DNA of 64,000 nucleotides. It comes from Patellaria atrata CBS 101060 (taxonomy: Eukaryota; Ascomycota; Dothideomycetes; Patellariales; Patellariaceae). The stretch is from the NCBI GenBank assembly GCA_010093705.1, contig MU006091.1, forward strand, positions 62,001 through 126,000, written 5' to 3'. A program made the translations under genes and the position numbers. Shown here piece after piece: positions 10,283 to 23,777 of this stretch (position 1 is the first letter of the stretch; each line of letters begins with the position of its first letter). The notes under the pieces were generated by a model, which was given only the letters and a program-made list of their open reading frames with translations, searched no databases and was not told the DNA's origin.

Positions 10283-13200
10283 TTACGCTGCTGGAGCAGT
10301 TTTGGGCTCCTCATACTTCTCCCAATTTGCCAAAATATTTCCGATCTTTGGGGAGTTCGTTAATTTGTATACGTCCTCAAAGTACTCTTTGGTGAGCTCG
10401 AACGGTTTAGCGGTGACGTTGGGGATGTACTTTCCAATGAGTTTGCTCGGGTCAATGGACGTCTTGTGAATCTTCTTGAGCAGGAAGCTGCGGAATGGTT
10501 TCACGCCTGACCGCAAGAATGTGCTGTGGAAGGGTACGTCAATGCCCTTGAGCGGAATGGTTGCAAAACCGCGCTGCAATTCAAGCGGCCTAGGCTTGGT
10601 TTCCGTCTGTTTGGCGCACTCTTTGATGATTTCGACGAGATGGCTTTTCACATCTTCCAGGGACATGCTCTGCATCAAAGCCTGAATGTCAATTTTTTGC
10701 GCCTTGAGATAGTTTGTGACATTCGTCAAGCAATCCAGGGCGCGTAGGTCACCGGCACAGACATATTGCATATTAGCGATATTGTAGTTCACAATCTCGA
10801 GCAACCAGCCAGTCTCCTCTGAAATGTTCTCGACGACATATTGCAGCGCTTGTTCATTGAACGTCTTGGAGATTCTGCTGGGGTTGACTGCGCACATCGA
10901 GTAGTTTGATCGACCAGCCTCATCACGCTCAACAGCGACTTGCATCGTCAAGCCACGGTAGAACACGACCGATACTAAGCTCTCGATAGGCATGACCTCT
11001 GCTAGTGCAGCAAGGGCAGAATACTCTCCGAGCGAGTGGCCAGCGAAGCTGCTATCACGTTGAACTAGGCCTTTGGCACGCATGTCTTCGAATGAAGCTT
11101 TCTCCATCAACGTCAAAGCGGGTTGGGTAAACTGTGTTGCCGACAAGAGACCAGTTGGAGAACGGTAGGTATAACAAGTCGTGTTTTCGTTGATCTCTTT
11201 GAAGATCTTTTCAGACTTGATCGTACCATCTGAACCCACGGTTTCGAAGGTCATGGACATATAGTTTTGTCGGATGGCCTTTCCACGGGGACCACCAAAG
11301 TGAATAGTAAGTTCGTTCGGATTATTTTTGACAATGTTTGTAATGGCAAATCCTGCGGATCAAGTAAGTCATTTGGTTCACGAAGGGGTACGAAGTACAC
11401 TGACCATAATTATCCATGAAATGCTTATCTGCGCGGTCCCAGACCTCTTTAGCAACAGCGCTGCTAGCATACAAGTCCATACCCATACCTTGCTCCTGGG
11501 AACCTTGGCCCGTAAACACATACGAGGAGGTTGGTTGTTCGACTTCCGCTTCACCCAATAGGACCTTTTCCTCCGTTTCCTTATTGCTTGCCTCGACCTT
11601 GATAATCTTGCGGCCAGAGACCATGCCCACATGCTGTAACTTGACATCAATCAAATCATCCGGAAGTACCATGCCGACAAGGGAAGCATGGAAGCTGCGG
11701 ACACGACCAATATTGTTTTCAGCTGCCCAGGTCTCGACTAAACTCCTTACAGCTGCACTAGAGTACATGCCATGGGTGATAGTGCCTGGTAGATTGGCGT
11801 AACTTGAAAACACTCTCGATACGTGGATAGGATTATAATCGCCAGAGACACGTGCGTACGTTTCATTAGAAGCGGGTGCCTTTAGAGTAAGTGGGGTCTT
11901 TCCATTGAGAGGAATAGGGTGTTCGAAGTTGACGGGTTGGTCCATCGCAGAACCATTGCGCTGTAGGTAATCCAGAACGGGATTGCCTTGCGATGTGCCA
12001 GCTTCATACTCCACCGTAGCAATCTGTATGATTTCCTTGGTTGGAAGCTCAAGTAGAACTTGTCCGATGGTTTCCACGGAGCTGAAAACAGTTCTACTCT
12101 TATACCGAACCAAACTTTGAAGCTTGAATGTCAAAGTCTTGTTGAGCAACTCAGTGTCAGGTTCCTCAAGCTTGAACCATTCCTTGGATCGTAGGACGGC
12201 AACGTCCTTGGTAGTCGCAAGATGTAGCTCCATAGGGGTTTCGATTTTGCGATGGAATGTGTTCTCGAAATCGGAGTACGCTCCACGGTAGAGGAACTGA
12301 CTCGTGACTTCCATGACGGGTTGTCCGTCACGAGTGATAGTTCCACATACTTCGACCATCTTACCTGATTCTTGGTTGATAACCGCATTGATCTGCGCGG
12401 TGGTGTCAAGGACGTCACCCTTTTTTAGAGGTTGCGCACCTGGGATCATTCGAAATCCATTGGAAAGGTGAACAAGTTTGAGAAGATCCCCATCGATTGC
12501 TTTCGGAAAGATTGGTTTGGTAATCGCTTTCCAACCTACAACAATGGCGAAGTCCATTGGTGCAAAAGTTTCTTTGCCCGGACGTTCAACGAAAGCTTCA
12601 CCGGTATTCCCTACAGCGTGGACAAAGTCATTGATAGCCTCACTCGTTACCGTAGCCCTGCCGCCCTCAAAGGTCGACGTAACAGATGCATTGAACGGTA
12701 CAGCGTCGTCCCCAAACCAGATCCTGTAATAAAACTCTTTGATACGGTCGTTGCGAGCTTCCATAACCTCATGGATCGGCGCGTATCCAGTCTCTGGATG
12801 GTATGTAAACTTGAGAGGAAGCGCGATCGGAGAACCGGACGTAGTTCTCTCTTCGATCATGTTGACCAATATTTCCGTCTTATTGATCAAACTTACTACG
12901 ACAGTCTTTATGTGCTTGCCGGCTTGGGAAGGTTCCTTGACCGTGATGACGGTCTTTGAAGGTTGCTTAGGATAATCAACTTCAACCACCATCCCGTGCG
13001 TAGGAGCGAATATTCTCCGCATTGGGTTCGTTTGGAACCTCTGACCTTGTATGAATACATCCGTGGTAAAGAAAGCATGACGCCACGAGTAATCCTTTCC
13101 TCCAAGAAGTTCCATCCAAACGTCCAATTCTGGTAGGGTAGCATTGGCGGCTGATGATAGTCTGAAAATAACCTTGTTCTGAATTTCGGATATAGTAAGA

Positions 13201-16200
13201 CCTTCAATATCCGGATCCTCGGTTGACGAGAGGGCTTTGCTACCGAAATATTCTACGATAGGAATCCTGGATTCATCACCCCCATAGATGTCGCGGACCA
13301 AGTATTTGATGTGGTCGTTATGAACACCATCAAGGATATCCTTCACAGGTTCGTCGACAACTCTAGAATATTTGACCGCCATAGGCCCTTGAAGAATGCA
13401 GGTTCGGCCAACGTCCTGGTCAACGACGGCTTCCAAATCTTCGGACTGCCAAAGGGAATCCTTCTTGAAGAAGAACTCAAAAGTATCGTCGAGGACGGGG
13501 ACGAAAGGGACTGGCTTTTGGCCTCGCCTCTGACAGAGTAACAGGAAGTGTTGCACATCTTGAGCATTTATCAGTTGCTTATTTGCTTCTGGGTAGACCT
13601 CCAGGACCTTTTTTACGACATCAAAGGGTTGATCAAGCTCTGCGTAATTTTGAATGATAGATGACTTTTCGCCGTCCGAAGTAAAGCGCTCCTCAACGCG
13701 GCGGATGAAGTCACCGGTCAACCTAGCCAAACTCTTGTCAATCCATCTTGATTCATGCTTGACGTACATAAGCTCGACCATACGCCGGAGGACCTCGCCG
13801 TAGGTCATATCCTCGAGGTCGACAGATTGTCCTGCGGAATTTCTACCAAACCAGACTTTCTGAAAGTCATCGTTCAGCTTCTTGATAATATATTCACGAT
13901 TCTTCTTCAGTTCAGGGACACGTTTAGCTTTATCCAGACTGAAGATCTTCTGATCCATTTCTGCCCAAAACTTTACACCTCGAGTCGCCAGTTTGTGGAT
14001 TGGTTCGCCCATTTCGGAGCGAACAGTGATAACACCACCTGCCGGGCCCTTATAAGTCTTCTCCCAGTCACCGTCGTCTAGACCTTCAGCTTCCGTTATA
14101 GCCTTCTTCGCGTTCCTGGAGGTGTGAGCTTCCTTTGCCGTCATAACACGGCTACCGAACAAGCAACCATCGAAAGGCATCGGAGGATATCCGAACTTGG
14201 CAGACCATGCACCAGTTATGTAAGGGTAGGTATCATCGGCACCACCGAAACCACTACCGGCGATGAGGATCAAATTGTCGCATTTGCGGATTCTGCTATA
14301 CATCTGCAGGATGGGCTGATGGAAATCCTCAAAGGAATGGTGACCACCACCTCGGCCGCCGGTCCATTGAAGGAGGACTGGGAACGTGGGATTTGCCTTT
14401 GCGATGTTGATGCATGCTTGGATAGCTTCCATCGAACCTGGTTTGAAAGCAATGTGCTTGATACCCAGGGTCTCAATGTACTCATTAGCGACTTCGATTG
14501 ATGGGACGCCTGCACCGATGGTAAGACCCTTGATTGGAACACCGTCAGCACGAAGTCGGGCAAGCATGGGAATTTGCCATCCCATTGCGCGAGGATTCAC
14601 ATAGATCAGATTGACTGTGATACCTCGACCTGCTGGAATAGACTTTTCAATCTTCGAAATAGCTTCCGTCATGGTCCTATCATTGTAGTAGCCGCCGCCA
14701 GCAAGTTCAATCTCGTATCCCGCATTGATTGTCGCGGCAACAAAGTCCCAAGGGACTGTAGTAGGCGTCATGCCGGCCACCATGACCGGAGGGAGGCCAA
14801 GTAGTCTGCTCATCTTGGTGTCGACGAATGTCTGGCCAGTAGAGGTTTTTATGAGCTTTGGACCGTGTACCTTGACCCAATCCACAGCATATTTGACCGC
14901 ATGATCACTATCACGGTCGAACAGCTCCGGTTTATACCCTACCTCGGTGTTCGTGCCGTCCATGGCGCCAGCCAGGATCACTCTCACACCAGTTCCATCT
15001 TTGTTACGGTTGGTGAGTACACCCAAGCCGGAAATTCCTCCGGGACCGAAGTCAAGGATATGTGTCGCTCTGGGAAACAAGGTAGCTTTCTCCCAGTTCA
15101 CAGGGTCTTTCGTGATCATACGAACTAGAGCCGGAATGATGTTGGCTGACTGCTCCTCTCTAAGATCCTTTCCTGTGTTGGTATCATACATTGGAATACC
15201 TAAGCTCGAGCTCGGGAAAACAATATCCTTCAAGTCTTGTTCAAGTTGTGCAGATGCTTCGGCCAGATACTGACTATGGAAAGGAGCAGTAATTGGCAAG
15301 AATCTGTTCACAAAGCGGACTTTACGTTCCGTGAAAGGAATCCTAGTCTGATCAAGACCAGTGGGAGCTTTGACTTTCCGCAGTCTTAGGTTCAAACCGT
15401 ACAACGAACTTGGTGGACCGGTAACAACAAAGTTGCGTGCACTATTAACAAGAGAAATGGCAATATGACTATTTCCCGGCAAGTGCTGATTTGTGGCATC
15501 GATATGGGACTGAACAGCCTCTCTCGACAGGTCACGAATTGATAACATAGGCGTGGGCGTCCCCTCTCCATTCTCAATGGAATCTTGTAGAGTCTGTGGA
15601 GTTATCGAAGTCCGAGGATACGCCTGTTGACTGCGCGCGCCGATCCAGAAAAGGGTTGTTAGGGCGTCTTTTGATGCCTTGTCAAACGACTCCCAATTAT
15701 TCGAGGCCGCAATAGCTGCAGCAGTAACAACACCTTGGGAATGACCTGTGGCTCCGCTAAGTTGGTCTCTTACGTACCCAGGGTGGGTGCCGAAAACCCG
15801 GCAGGTCACCACATAGTGCGCGAGCTGAGTAAGTCCAATAAGGGGGAGACTGACGGGTGCAGACACGAGGTAATCGGTATCTGGTTGCGCATCACGGTTG
15901 TTCAGCCAGCGGACAACATCGAGGCCTTTCGAGTAGAGTTTTTCTGCTTTTGTATCTCTGGATAGAGTTTGCAAATGTCCTGCGCAGGCATGAACGAAGT
16001 CTTCCACCAGCGGTGCGTACGTGAAGTAAACGTCACGTAATTCCTCGAAATATTCTTCAATATTCCCCTGGCCACCAAAGACGGCATAAATGCGCGCATG
16101 GCCGTCAACAGCTTCCCGGAGTAGGGCGGATTCGTGGAGCTTGATAGGCCTGTCCGCCGCCACACGGGCGGCGTAGTATGACTTGATCGTCACCAACTTC

Positions 16201-16583
16201 TTCTGTGTGATACCAGGAAGAACAGCTGCTAATGCGTGGATTTCGTTCCCACGTAGAAATGCTCTCTCGAATTCATTAAGAATGATTTTGAGCACTTCGT
16301 CGAATGAAGCCGTGTCGTCCCCTTCTTCAACTTCTTGCGCTATGAAGCCAAGGTATCTCGCTACCAATTCTTCCACAGAAGAAGGCTCGTCATCTTGAGC
16401 AAGCTCATCTGTAGGTGCTGGGATTGTCGAAAGGAAGGTATCCTTCAATTGCGATGCGCTGAAGTGTAACGCGGTAGGTATAAGGAACGAATGCTCTAGA
16501 GAGCCATGTGAGAGGATAAGCGGTCGGAGGGAAGCTTGAGAACGGGGCGTAGAGACGCCGGTTTGCGGTCCAGAGCCGTACAT
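10283..16583 (-). CDS. FAS1: Fatty acid synthase beta subunit (AT-ER-DH-MPT)
   Basis: Two exons (11405-16583 and 10283-11352, intron 52 nt) encode 2082 residues, full length for the fungal beta chain. Domains in order: acetyltransferase with GATGHSQG (nucleophile Ser282); FMN enoyl reductase beginning near [12 protein letters not shown]; hot-dog dehydratase with GDYNPIHVS (His1587); malonyl/palmitoyl transferase with [11 protein letters not shown] (Ser1833). The intron falls in the last domain, joining DNYG to FAITNIV. The protein pairs with Fas2 to form the cytosolic alpha6-beta6 barrel, where it loads acetyl and malonyl groups, performs the last two reductive-cycle steps and transfers palmitate to CoA. 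All four active-site motifs are intact. No polyketide synthase lies nearby, so this reads as the primary-metabolism copy. Confidence 0.97.
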
Positions 16584-18071
16584 GTTTGGGTATTAGGAAT
16601 AGTTCTAATATAGAAAACGCTCAAGCATGCGATTGCCTAATAGGAAGTCAGTCAATATTGGTTCTAGACAGGACAGGTTGGATGTGTTCAGAAGAATCCT
16701 TCCTTAAGCGGTATTGAGGATCGATACTCACGTCGAATGGAGACTCAATGCAATGCTTTACTACGAAGACCCTTTCCGAGAGACTTTCTCCAGACTGTAG
16801 TTACAGCTCCCTTTGGCTTTGAAGGTAACTCTCGGGGGGAGGGTTGAGAAGAAGGGTTGGACGGAGGAGTATATTGGGCGAAGGAAAGTGTTAAAGAGGA
16901 GAAGTTGCAGACGAAAGTTGTTTGGCGGCGGAGATAAGGGGATTCTTTTGAAGGTTGGTAAGGATTAAGAGTTGTTGGTGAGTTATAGGTGGGTTGAAGG
17001 AGAATAATTGAGGAGCTTCTCTCTCGCCCTAAGCTCTGGCCTCAGGGTCTCTAAAATAATTTCTATGGGCGGTACTCGAGGTACTTTGGTACTTCCCGTA
17101 GCGTTGAGCGGCGACAAGGCCTAACTTTCGGTTGGGAAGCTTAGATCGGCCACTATACAATACCTTACCCTTAACCTCATGCACCGAAACGGGTATGCGT
17201 CACGAATGCTAGATAACACCTCACCTGCATTCACCAACACAATGGAAGGAATTGAGTATTTACTATACACTCTACGGGATGATGATTAATCCAGAAGATA
17301 TCTCATCAAAAATAGAGGTCCTATACTATGTCGTAGTGCTGCAATTGTGCAGTACGTCTTGACAGTACGGATGTTGAGAAACTTTTTTTTTTGACATGAG
17401 AGCATTTGCGGGTTGTACGGTACTGTACGGGTACGGGTACGGGAACAAGTAACTGGGGACCAGTGGGGGGCATTGACCGTTCCTGTGCAGCACTTGAGCA
17501 CTGGACACTGCGTGAGCCAATTAACGTAATTGCCTGGTAACCCCTTAAGTAACCCCAATTTCCTACCAGGCTACCAGTAAGCTTTTGGACCGATGACTGA
17601 ATTATCCAATCAAATCATCCAAAAACGCATTTTCTGATTAATAAGGTAACATATTTTCCCCCAATCCTGCCCGTTTCGTACTAGCCGAAAACTGGAATAG
17701 CCGTTGGGCGGGCAAAAAAGCTCCAAAAGCTCAACACAAGAAAGTGAGCAGATGTTGCTGCATCCTACTTTTTGTTAAGGCTCCACAGGCTCCCTAATCT
17801 ACACTACACTATCTTCAATCCTCTTCCCATATCTTCTCCATTGGTGTCTTCGAGTAAAAGAGTTGCGCTTGCTTCCTACTTTCACAATAATTAGAGCTGG
17901 ACACACGACCTCATCATAACTTCCCCCAAAGTTTCACCTCTTCCCGTCTTCTCTCTCCAACCCTCCACCCTGGGGATATTGATGCACTCATTTTCTACCG
18001 CTTGACTACGATCTTTAACGATTAATTCTAATACCTACCTTCTACCATCTACCAATTACTGACAAATCACG
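16584..18071. promoter_or_regulatory. Shared divergent FAS1-FAS2 promoter region
   Basis: The two FAS genes are transcribed away from each other from this 1.49-kb interval. Visible elements are CCAAT boxes at 17517-17521 and 17606-17610, a GTAC-rich simple repeat (gtacgg units) at about 17416-17445, and long CT-rich stretches just before the FAS2 start at 17800-18060. I did not find the CCTCGG motif of FarA/FarB fatty-acid regulators. There is no supported ORF; the minus frames at 17286-17558 are chance-like. Co-regulation of the two subunits is inferred from the arrangement. Confidence 0.7.
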
Positions 18072-21000
18072 ATGCGCCCAGAAGTAGAGCAAGAGCTCGC
18101 CCACACCCTTCTAGTTGAATTACTCGCATATCAATTCGCCTCGCCAGTGCGGTGGATCGAAACCCAAGATGTCATCCTTGGGGATAAGTCCACAGAGCGG
18201 ATCGTGGAAATCGGTCCAGCAGACACACTCGGTGTAATGGCAAAACGAACTCTTGCCTCCAAGTACGAAGCACACGACGCTGCATTGTCACTGCAGCGAC
18301 AAATTCTCTGTTACAATAAAGACCCAAAGGATATCTACTACGACGTTGATCCGGTGGAAGATGAACCAGCACCAGGCCCAAGCAGCAGTGAATCTGCTCC
18401 AGCGCCGTCCTCAGTACCAGCAGCATCAGCAGCTCCAGTCGCAGCAGCTTCTCCAACCCCCAGTGCAGGTCCCGCTGCTCAAGTTGCCGATGCTCCCGTA
18501 ACAGCTACAGATATCCTAAGGGCATTAGTTGCCCAGAAATTGAAGAAGCCCCTTATGGACATTCCGTTGAGCAAGGCGATCAAGGATTTGGTGGGAGGTA
18601 AGCGATTCAAGACTTGTATTTCTAGGGGTGTAAGACTAACTCTATCGATTTTCCAGGTAAATCGACCCTCCAGAATGAGATTCTAGGCGATCTAGGAAAG
18701 GAATTTGGTTCCACACCTGAGAAACCTGAAGATACCCCCTTGGACGAACTTGGAGCCTCCATGCAGGCTACCTTCAATGGTCAGCTAGGCAAACAATCTT
18801 CGTCTTTGATAGCGAGATTGGTATCATCGAAGATGCCTGGAGGTTTCAATATCACGGCTGTACGGAAACACTTAGAGATGCGGTGGGGACTTGGCCTTGG
18901 AAGACAAGACGGTGTCCTCCTCCTGGCACTCACTGCCGAGCCCGCTTCTCGTCTTGCCTCTGAGAATGATGGAAAGGCGTGGTTAGATGAGATGGCCAAT
19001 AAATATGCATCAACCGCGGGCATTAGCTTATCTGCGCCGACAGCGGGCGGAGATGCTGGAGGTGCAGCTGGTGGCATGATGATGGATCCTGCTGCTATAG
19101 ATGCTTTGACCAAGGACCAGAGGGCTCTCTTCAAGCAACAGCTCGAATTGTTCGCCCGATATCTCAAAATGGACCTCCGAGCAGGTGACAAAGCTTTAGT
19201 CAATTCACAACAGAGCAACAGTGCTCTTCAGCAGCAACTGGATCTCTGGAACGCGGAACACGGTGATTTCTACGCTTCCGGCATAGAATCCTCCTTCACC
19301 CCTCTTAAAGCACGTGTTTACGATTCATCCTGGAACTGGGCGCGACAAGACGCTCTCAACATGTACTACGACATCATTTTCGGCAGACTCAAGGCAGTAG
19401 ACCGTGAGATTGTCAGTAGGTGCATCAACCTCATGAACCGTTCTAACCCGTTATTATTGGACTTTATGCAATATCACATTGATCATTGCCCAACTGAGCG
19501 GGGAGAAACCTATGAGTTAGCGAAATATCTGGCTGAACAACTCATTGAAAACTGCAGAGATGTTCTCAACGAGGCTCCGGTTTACAAAGATGTTGCTATT
19601 CCGACTGCGCCTACTCTAGAAATTGACGCACGCGGTAATATGATCTATGCCGAAATGCCCAGACCCAGCGTACGAAAGCTCGAGCATTATGTTCGAGAGA
19701 TGGCCGAAGGCGGGAAACTTTCCGAATATGGTAACCGCACCAAAGTGCAAAACGACCTCCAGCGCATATACAAGCTCATTCGGCAACAACACAAGCTTTC
19801 CAAATCCTCTCAACTACAGATCAAGAGTCTTTACAGCAACGTCATCCGCTCTCTATCCATGAATGAGGGTCAAATTATGCCATCCGAGAACGGTAAGGCC
19901 AATGGCTTTGCTAAGAAGGGCGGCCGTCAAGGTCGTGTAAATGGCAACCTCAAACATGGCAAGGTTGAGACTATCCCCTTCCTCCACTTGAAGAGGAAAG
20001 ATGATCATGGATGGGAATATAGCAAAAAGCTCACTGGAGTCTACCTCGATGGTCTCGAGAAGGCAGCAAAATCCGGTGTGACCTTCCAGGGAAAGAATGC
20101 GCTGATGACCGGTGCAGGCGCTGGCTCCATTGGAGCAGAGGTGCTCAAGGGCTTGATTAGCGGTGGTGCCAAAGTTGTTGTCACTACTAGTCGTTTCTCA
20201 CGAGAAGTCAACGAATACTATCAGTCGATGTACTCAAGGTACGGCGCTCGAGGCTCTCAATTGATTGTTGTTCCCTTCAACCAAGGCAGCAAGCAGGACG
20301 TCGATGCTTTGATCTCTTACATCTACGATACCAAGAAGGGTCTCGGGTGGGACCTTGATTATGTTGTACCGTTCGCCGCCATTTCCGAGAATGGACGAGA
20401 AATTGATAACATCGATTCCAAGTCTGAACTCGCGCACCGTATCATGTTGACAAACCTGCTAAGATTGTTGGGCGCGGTCAAAGCGAAGAAGTTTGAGAAT
20501 GGCTTCGAGACGCGTCCGGCCCAGGTTATTTTGCCATTGTCTCCCAATCACGGCACTTTTGGTAACGACGGCCTATATGCTGAATCTAAAATTGCCCTTG
20601 AGACCCTTTTTACTCGCTGGCACTCGGAAAGCTGGGGCAATTTCCTTACCATCTGCGGTGCGGTCATCGGCTGGACTCGCGGCACCGGTCTTATGGCAGG
20701 GAACAACATTGTTGCCGAAGGGATCGAGAAATATGGTGTCAGAACTTTTTCGCAGCAGGAAATGGCTTTCAACCTTCTCGGTCTTATGAGCCCTGACATT
20801 GTAAATCTCTGCCAAGTGGAACCTGTTTGGGCGGATCTAAATGGAGGTTTCCAGTATATTCCTAACCTGAAGGATCTGATGACGGACCTTCGCAAGGAGT
20901 ACATGGAGACAAGTGAAATCCGCAAAGCAGTCGCCAAGGAGACAGCGATCGAAAATAAGATCGTCAACGGAGAAAAGAGCGAAGCACTGTATAATAAGGT

Positions 21001-23777
21001 CACCGTTCAAGCCCGCGCAAACATGAAGTACGACTTCCCGACGCTTCCTGATTGGGACTCGGAGGTCAAGCCTCTTAACGAGAATCTCAAAGGCATGGTT
21101 GACCTGGAGAGGACGGTTGTTGTCACTGGTTTCGCTGAAGTTGGCCCATGGGGTAATTCCAGAACTCGCTGGGAGATGGAAGCGTACGGACAGTTCTCGC
21201 TTGAAGGCTGTGTAGAAATGGCATGGCTCATGGGTCTTATTAAGAACCACAACGGACCGCTTAAGGCCAAGAGTTACTCAGGTTGGGTTGATGCCAAGAC
21301 CGGCGAACCTGTCGACGATAAGGACGTGAAGGTCAAATACGAAAAGCATATCCTTGAACATTCGGGTATTCGTTTGATCGAGCCTGAGCTTTTCAACGGC
21401 TATGACCCCAAGAAGAAACAGCTTCTCCAAGAAGTACAGATCGAGGAAGATTTGGATCCTTTCGAAACATCCAAGGAGACGGCCGAGGAATTCAGGCGCG
21501 AGCATGGCGACAAGGTTGAAGTCTTTGAAATTGCCGACTCTGGCGAATGGACTGTACGTCTAAAGAAGGGTGCAACTCTTCTTATCCCGAAGGCTCTTCG
21601 ATTTGATCGTCTCGTCGCAGGCCAGATTCCGACCGGTTGGGATGCTAAGAAGTATGGCGTTCCGGACGACATCATTTCCCAGGTTGATCCTGTGACTCTC
21701 TTCGTACTTGTCTCCACTGCTGAGGCGTTACTTTCTTCTGGTATAACTGATCCATACGAGTTCTACAAGTATGTCCATATCTCGGAAGTGGGTAACTGCA
21801 TTGGTTCAGGAATTGGCGGAACGAGTGCTCTCCGTGGAATGTACAAGGACCGTTACTTAGATAAACCTTTGCAAAAGGACATTCTCCAGGAATCATTCAT
21901 CAATACTATGAGCGCTTGGGTCAACATGTTACTACTTTCCTCCACCGGTCCCATCAAGTCACCTGTTGGTGCCTGTGCTACTTCGGTCCAGTCGGTTGAT
22001 ATTGGTTATGATACCATTGTGCAAGGCAAGGCGAAGATCTGCGTTGTTGGTGGATTTGACGATTTTCAAGAGGAGGGCTCTTATGAGTTTGCTAATATGA
22101 AGGCTACAAGCAATGCGGAAGACGAGTTTGCCCATGGACGGACGCCTAAGGAAATGTCCAGGCCTACAACGACCACTCGAAGTGGTTTCATGGAGTCTCA
22201 AGGTGCTGGTGTCCAAGTCATTATGAATGCGAAACTTGCACTGGAGATGGGTGTTCCAATCTACGGCATCATTGGCTTCACTGCAACGGCTACCGACAAG
22301 ATTGGTCGCTCAGTGCCGGCTCCTGGACAAGGGTTACTAACAACCGCCAAAGAGGCACCATCCAAATTCCCATCGCCTCTTCTGGATATCAAGTATCGGA
22401 AGAGACAGATGGATCTTCGCAGAGCAAACATCAAGCAGTGGCAAGAGTCGGAACTTTTGTACCTTCAAGAAGAAGTGGCTGCTATGAAGGCGTCCAGGGA
22501 GAACTTCAACGAAGCCGAGTATATGGCACATAGGGCGGATCATATCGCCCGTGAGGCCAAACGACAAGAAAACGATGCTTTATCCAGCTTGGGTAATAAT
22601 TTCTGGAAACAAGATCCAAGAATCGCGCCCCTTAGAGGAGCCCTAGCAACTTGGGGTCTCACTATCGATGATCTCGCTGTTGCTTCCTTCCACGGAACCT
22701 CAACCGTTGCAAACGATAAGAACGAGTCAGACGTCATTTGTCAACAACTACGCCACCTTGGTCGTAAAAAGGGTAATGCTATTCTTGGTGTGTTCCAAAA
22801 ATACTTAACTGGCCATCCAAAGGGTGCAGCAGGTGCTTGGATGTTCAACGGTTGTCTCCAAATTCTAAATAGCGGCATGGTTCCAGGCAATCGAAACGCG
22901 GATAACGTGGATAAAGTTCTCGAAAAGTTCGACAATATCGTGTATCCTAGTCGAACCATTCAAACAGATGGTATCAAAGCTTTCTCACTTACGTCCTTCG
23001 GATTTGGACAGGTCGGTGCCCAAGCTATCGGTATTCATCCAAAGTACCTCTTCGCTGTCCTTGACCAGGCACAATACAATGCGTACAAGGTCAAGGTCGA
23101 GTCACGACAAAAGAAGGCTTACCGCTATTTCCACGATGGCCTCATCAACAATACCATGTTCCGTGCCAAAGATAATTCTCCGTATCAAGAGGCTCAGCAA
23201 TCCGAGATATTCCTCAATCCTCAATCCCGCGTCGATATTGAAAAAAGGACTGCAGAATATGTCTACCCCGAATCAGGGCAGAAGCAACCACAGGATAAGA
23301 AAAGGACGGAAGAAACCCGGCGCATGGTAGAATCGTTAGCCAATGGAACAGCGACGAAAAATTCGAAGATTGGCGTCGACGTAGAATCAGTCTCTGCAAT
23401 CAATATTGAGAATGAAACCTTCTTGGAGAGAAACTTCACTCCTATGGAACTAGAATATTGCAGAATGGCCCCATCACCGCAGTCTTCATTTGCTGGGAGA
23501 TGGAGCGCAAAGGAGGCAGTGTTTAAAGCATTAGGCGTACAAAGCAAAGGTGCTGGAGCTGCATTGAAAGATATTGAGATCAGAAGCGACGAGAAAGGTG
23601 CACCTATCGTAAATGTAAGTTTCAATACCCACAACGTGAAATGACAGTTGACTAATGATTCTTCAGTTGATGGGTGATGCTCAAGCAGCGGCAAAGAAAG
23701 CTGGTGTGAAGAACGTCAGTGTTAGTATCAGCCATAGTGATGATCAGGCCGTGGCAATCGCAGTATCTACCTTTTAG
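18072..23777 (+). CDS. FAS2: Fatty acid synthase alpha subunit (ACP-KR-KS-PPT)
   Basis: Three exons (introns 18598-18656 and 23615-23666) encode 1864 residues, the normal length. The N-terminal part of the MPT fold is followed by an Ala/Pro linker and the acyl carrier domain, with phosphopantetheine Ser178 in GGKST, exactly where intron 1 splits the code. The ketoreductase has GAGAGSIG near residue 661. The ketosynthase has Cys1282 in GACATSVQS, plus SFHGTST and [10 protein letters not shown] histidine motifs. The C-terminal phosphopantetheinyl transferase has GVDVES (Asp1750) and [12 protein letters not shown]. Exon 3 supplies the final 36 residues, ending in [15 protein letters not shown]. 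With Fas1 it forms the cytosolic synthase that makes palmitoyl- and stearoyl-CoA. No motif is broken. Confidence 0.97.

Noticed and set aside
10283-23777. FAS1/FAS2 as part of a secondary-metabolite cluster
   Set aside because: No polyketide or peptide synthase, tailoring enzyme or cluster regulator lies near; the neighbours are RTF2 and a distant permease, and both subunits are complete.
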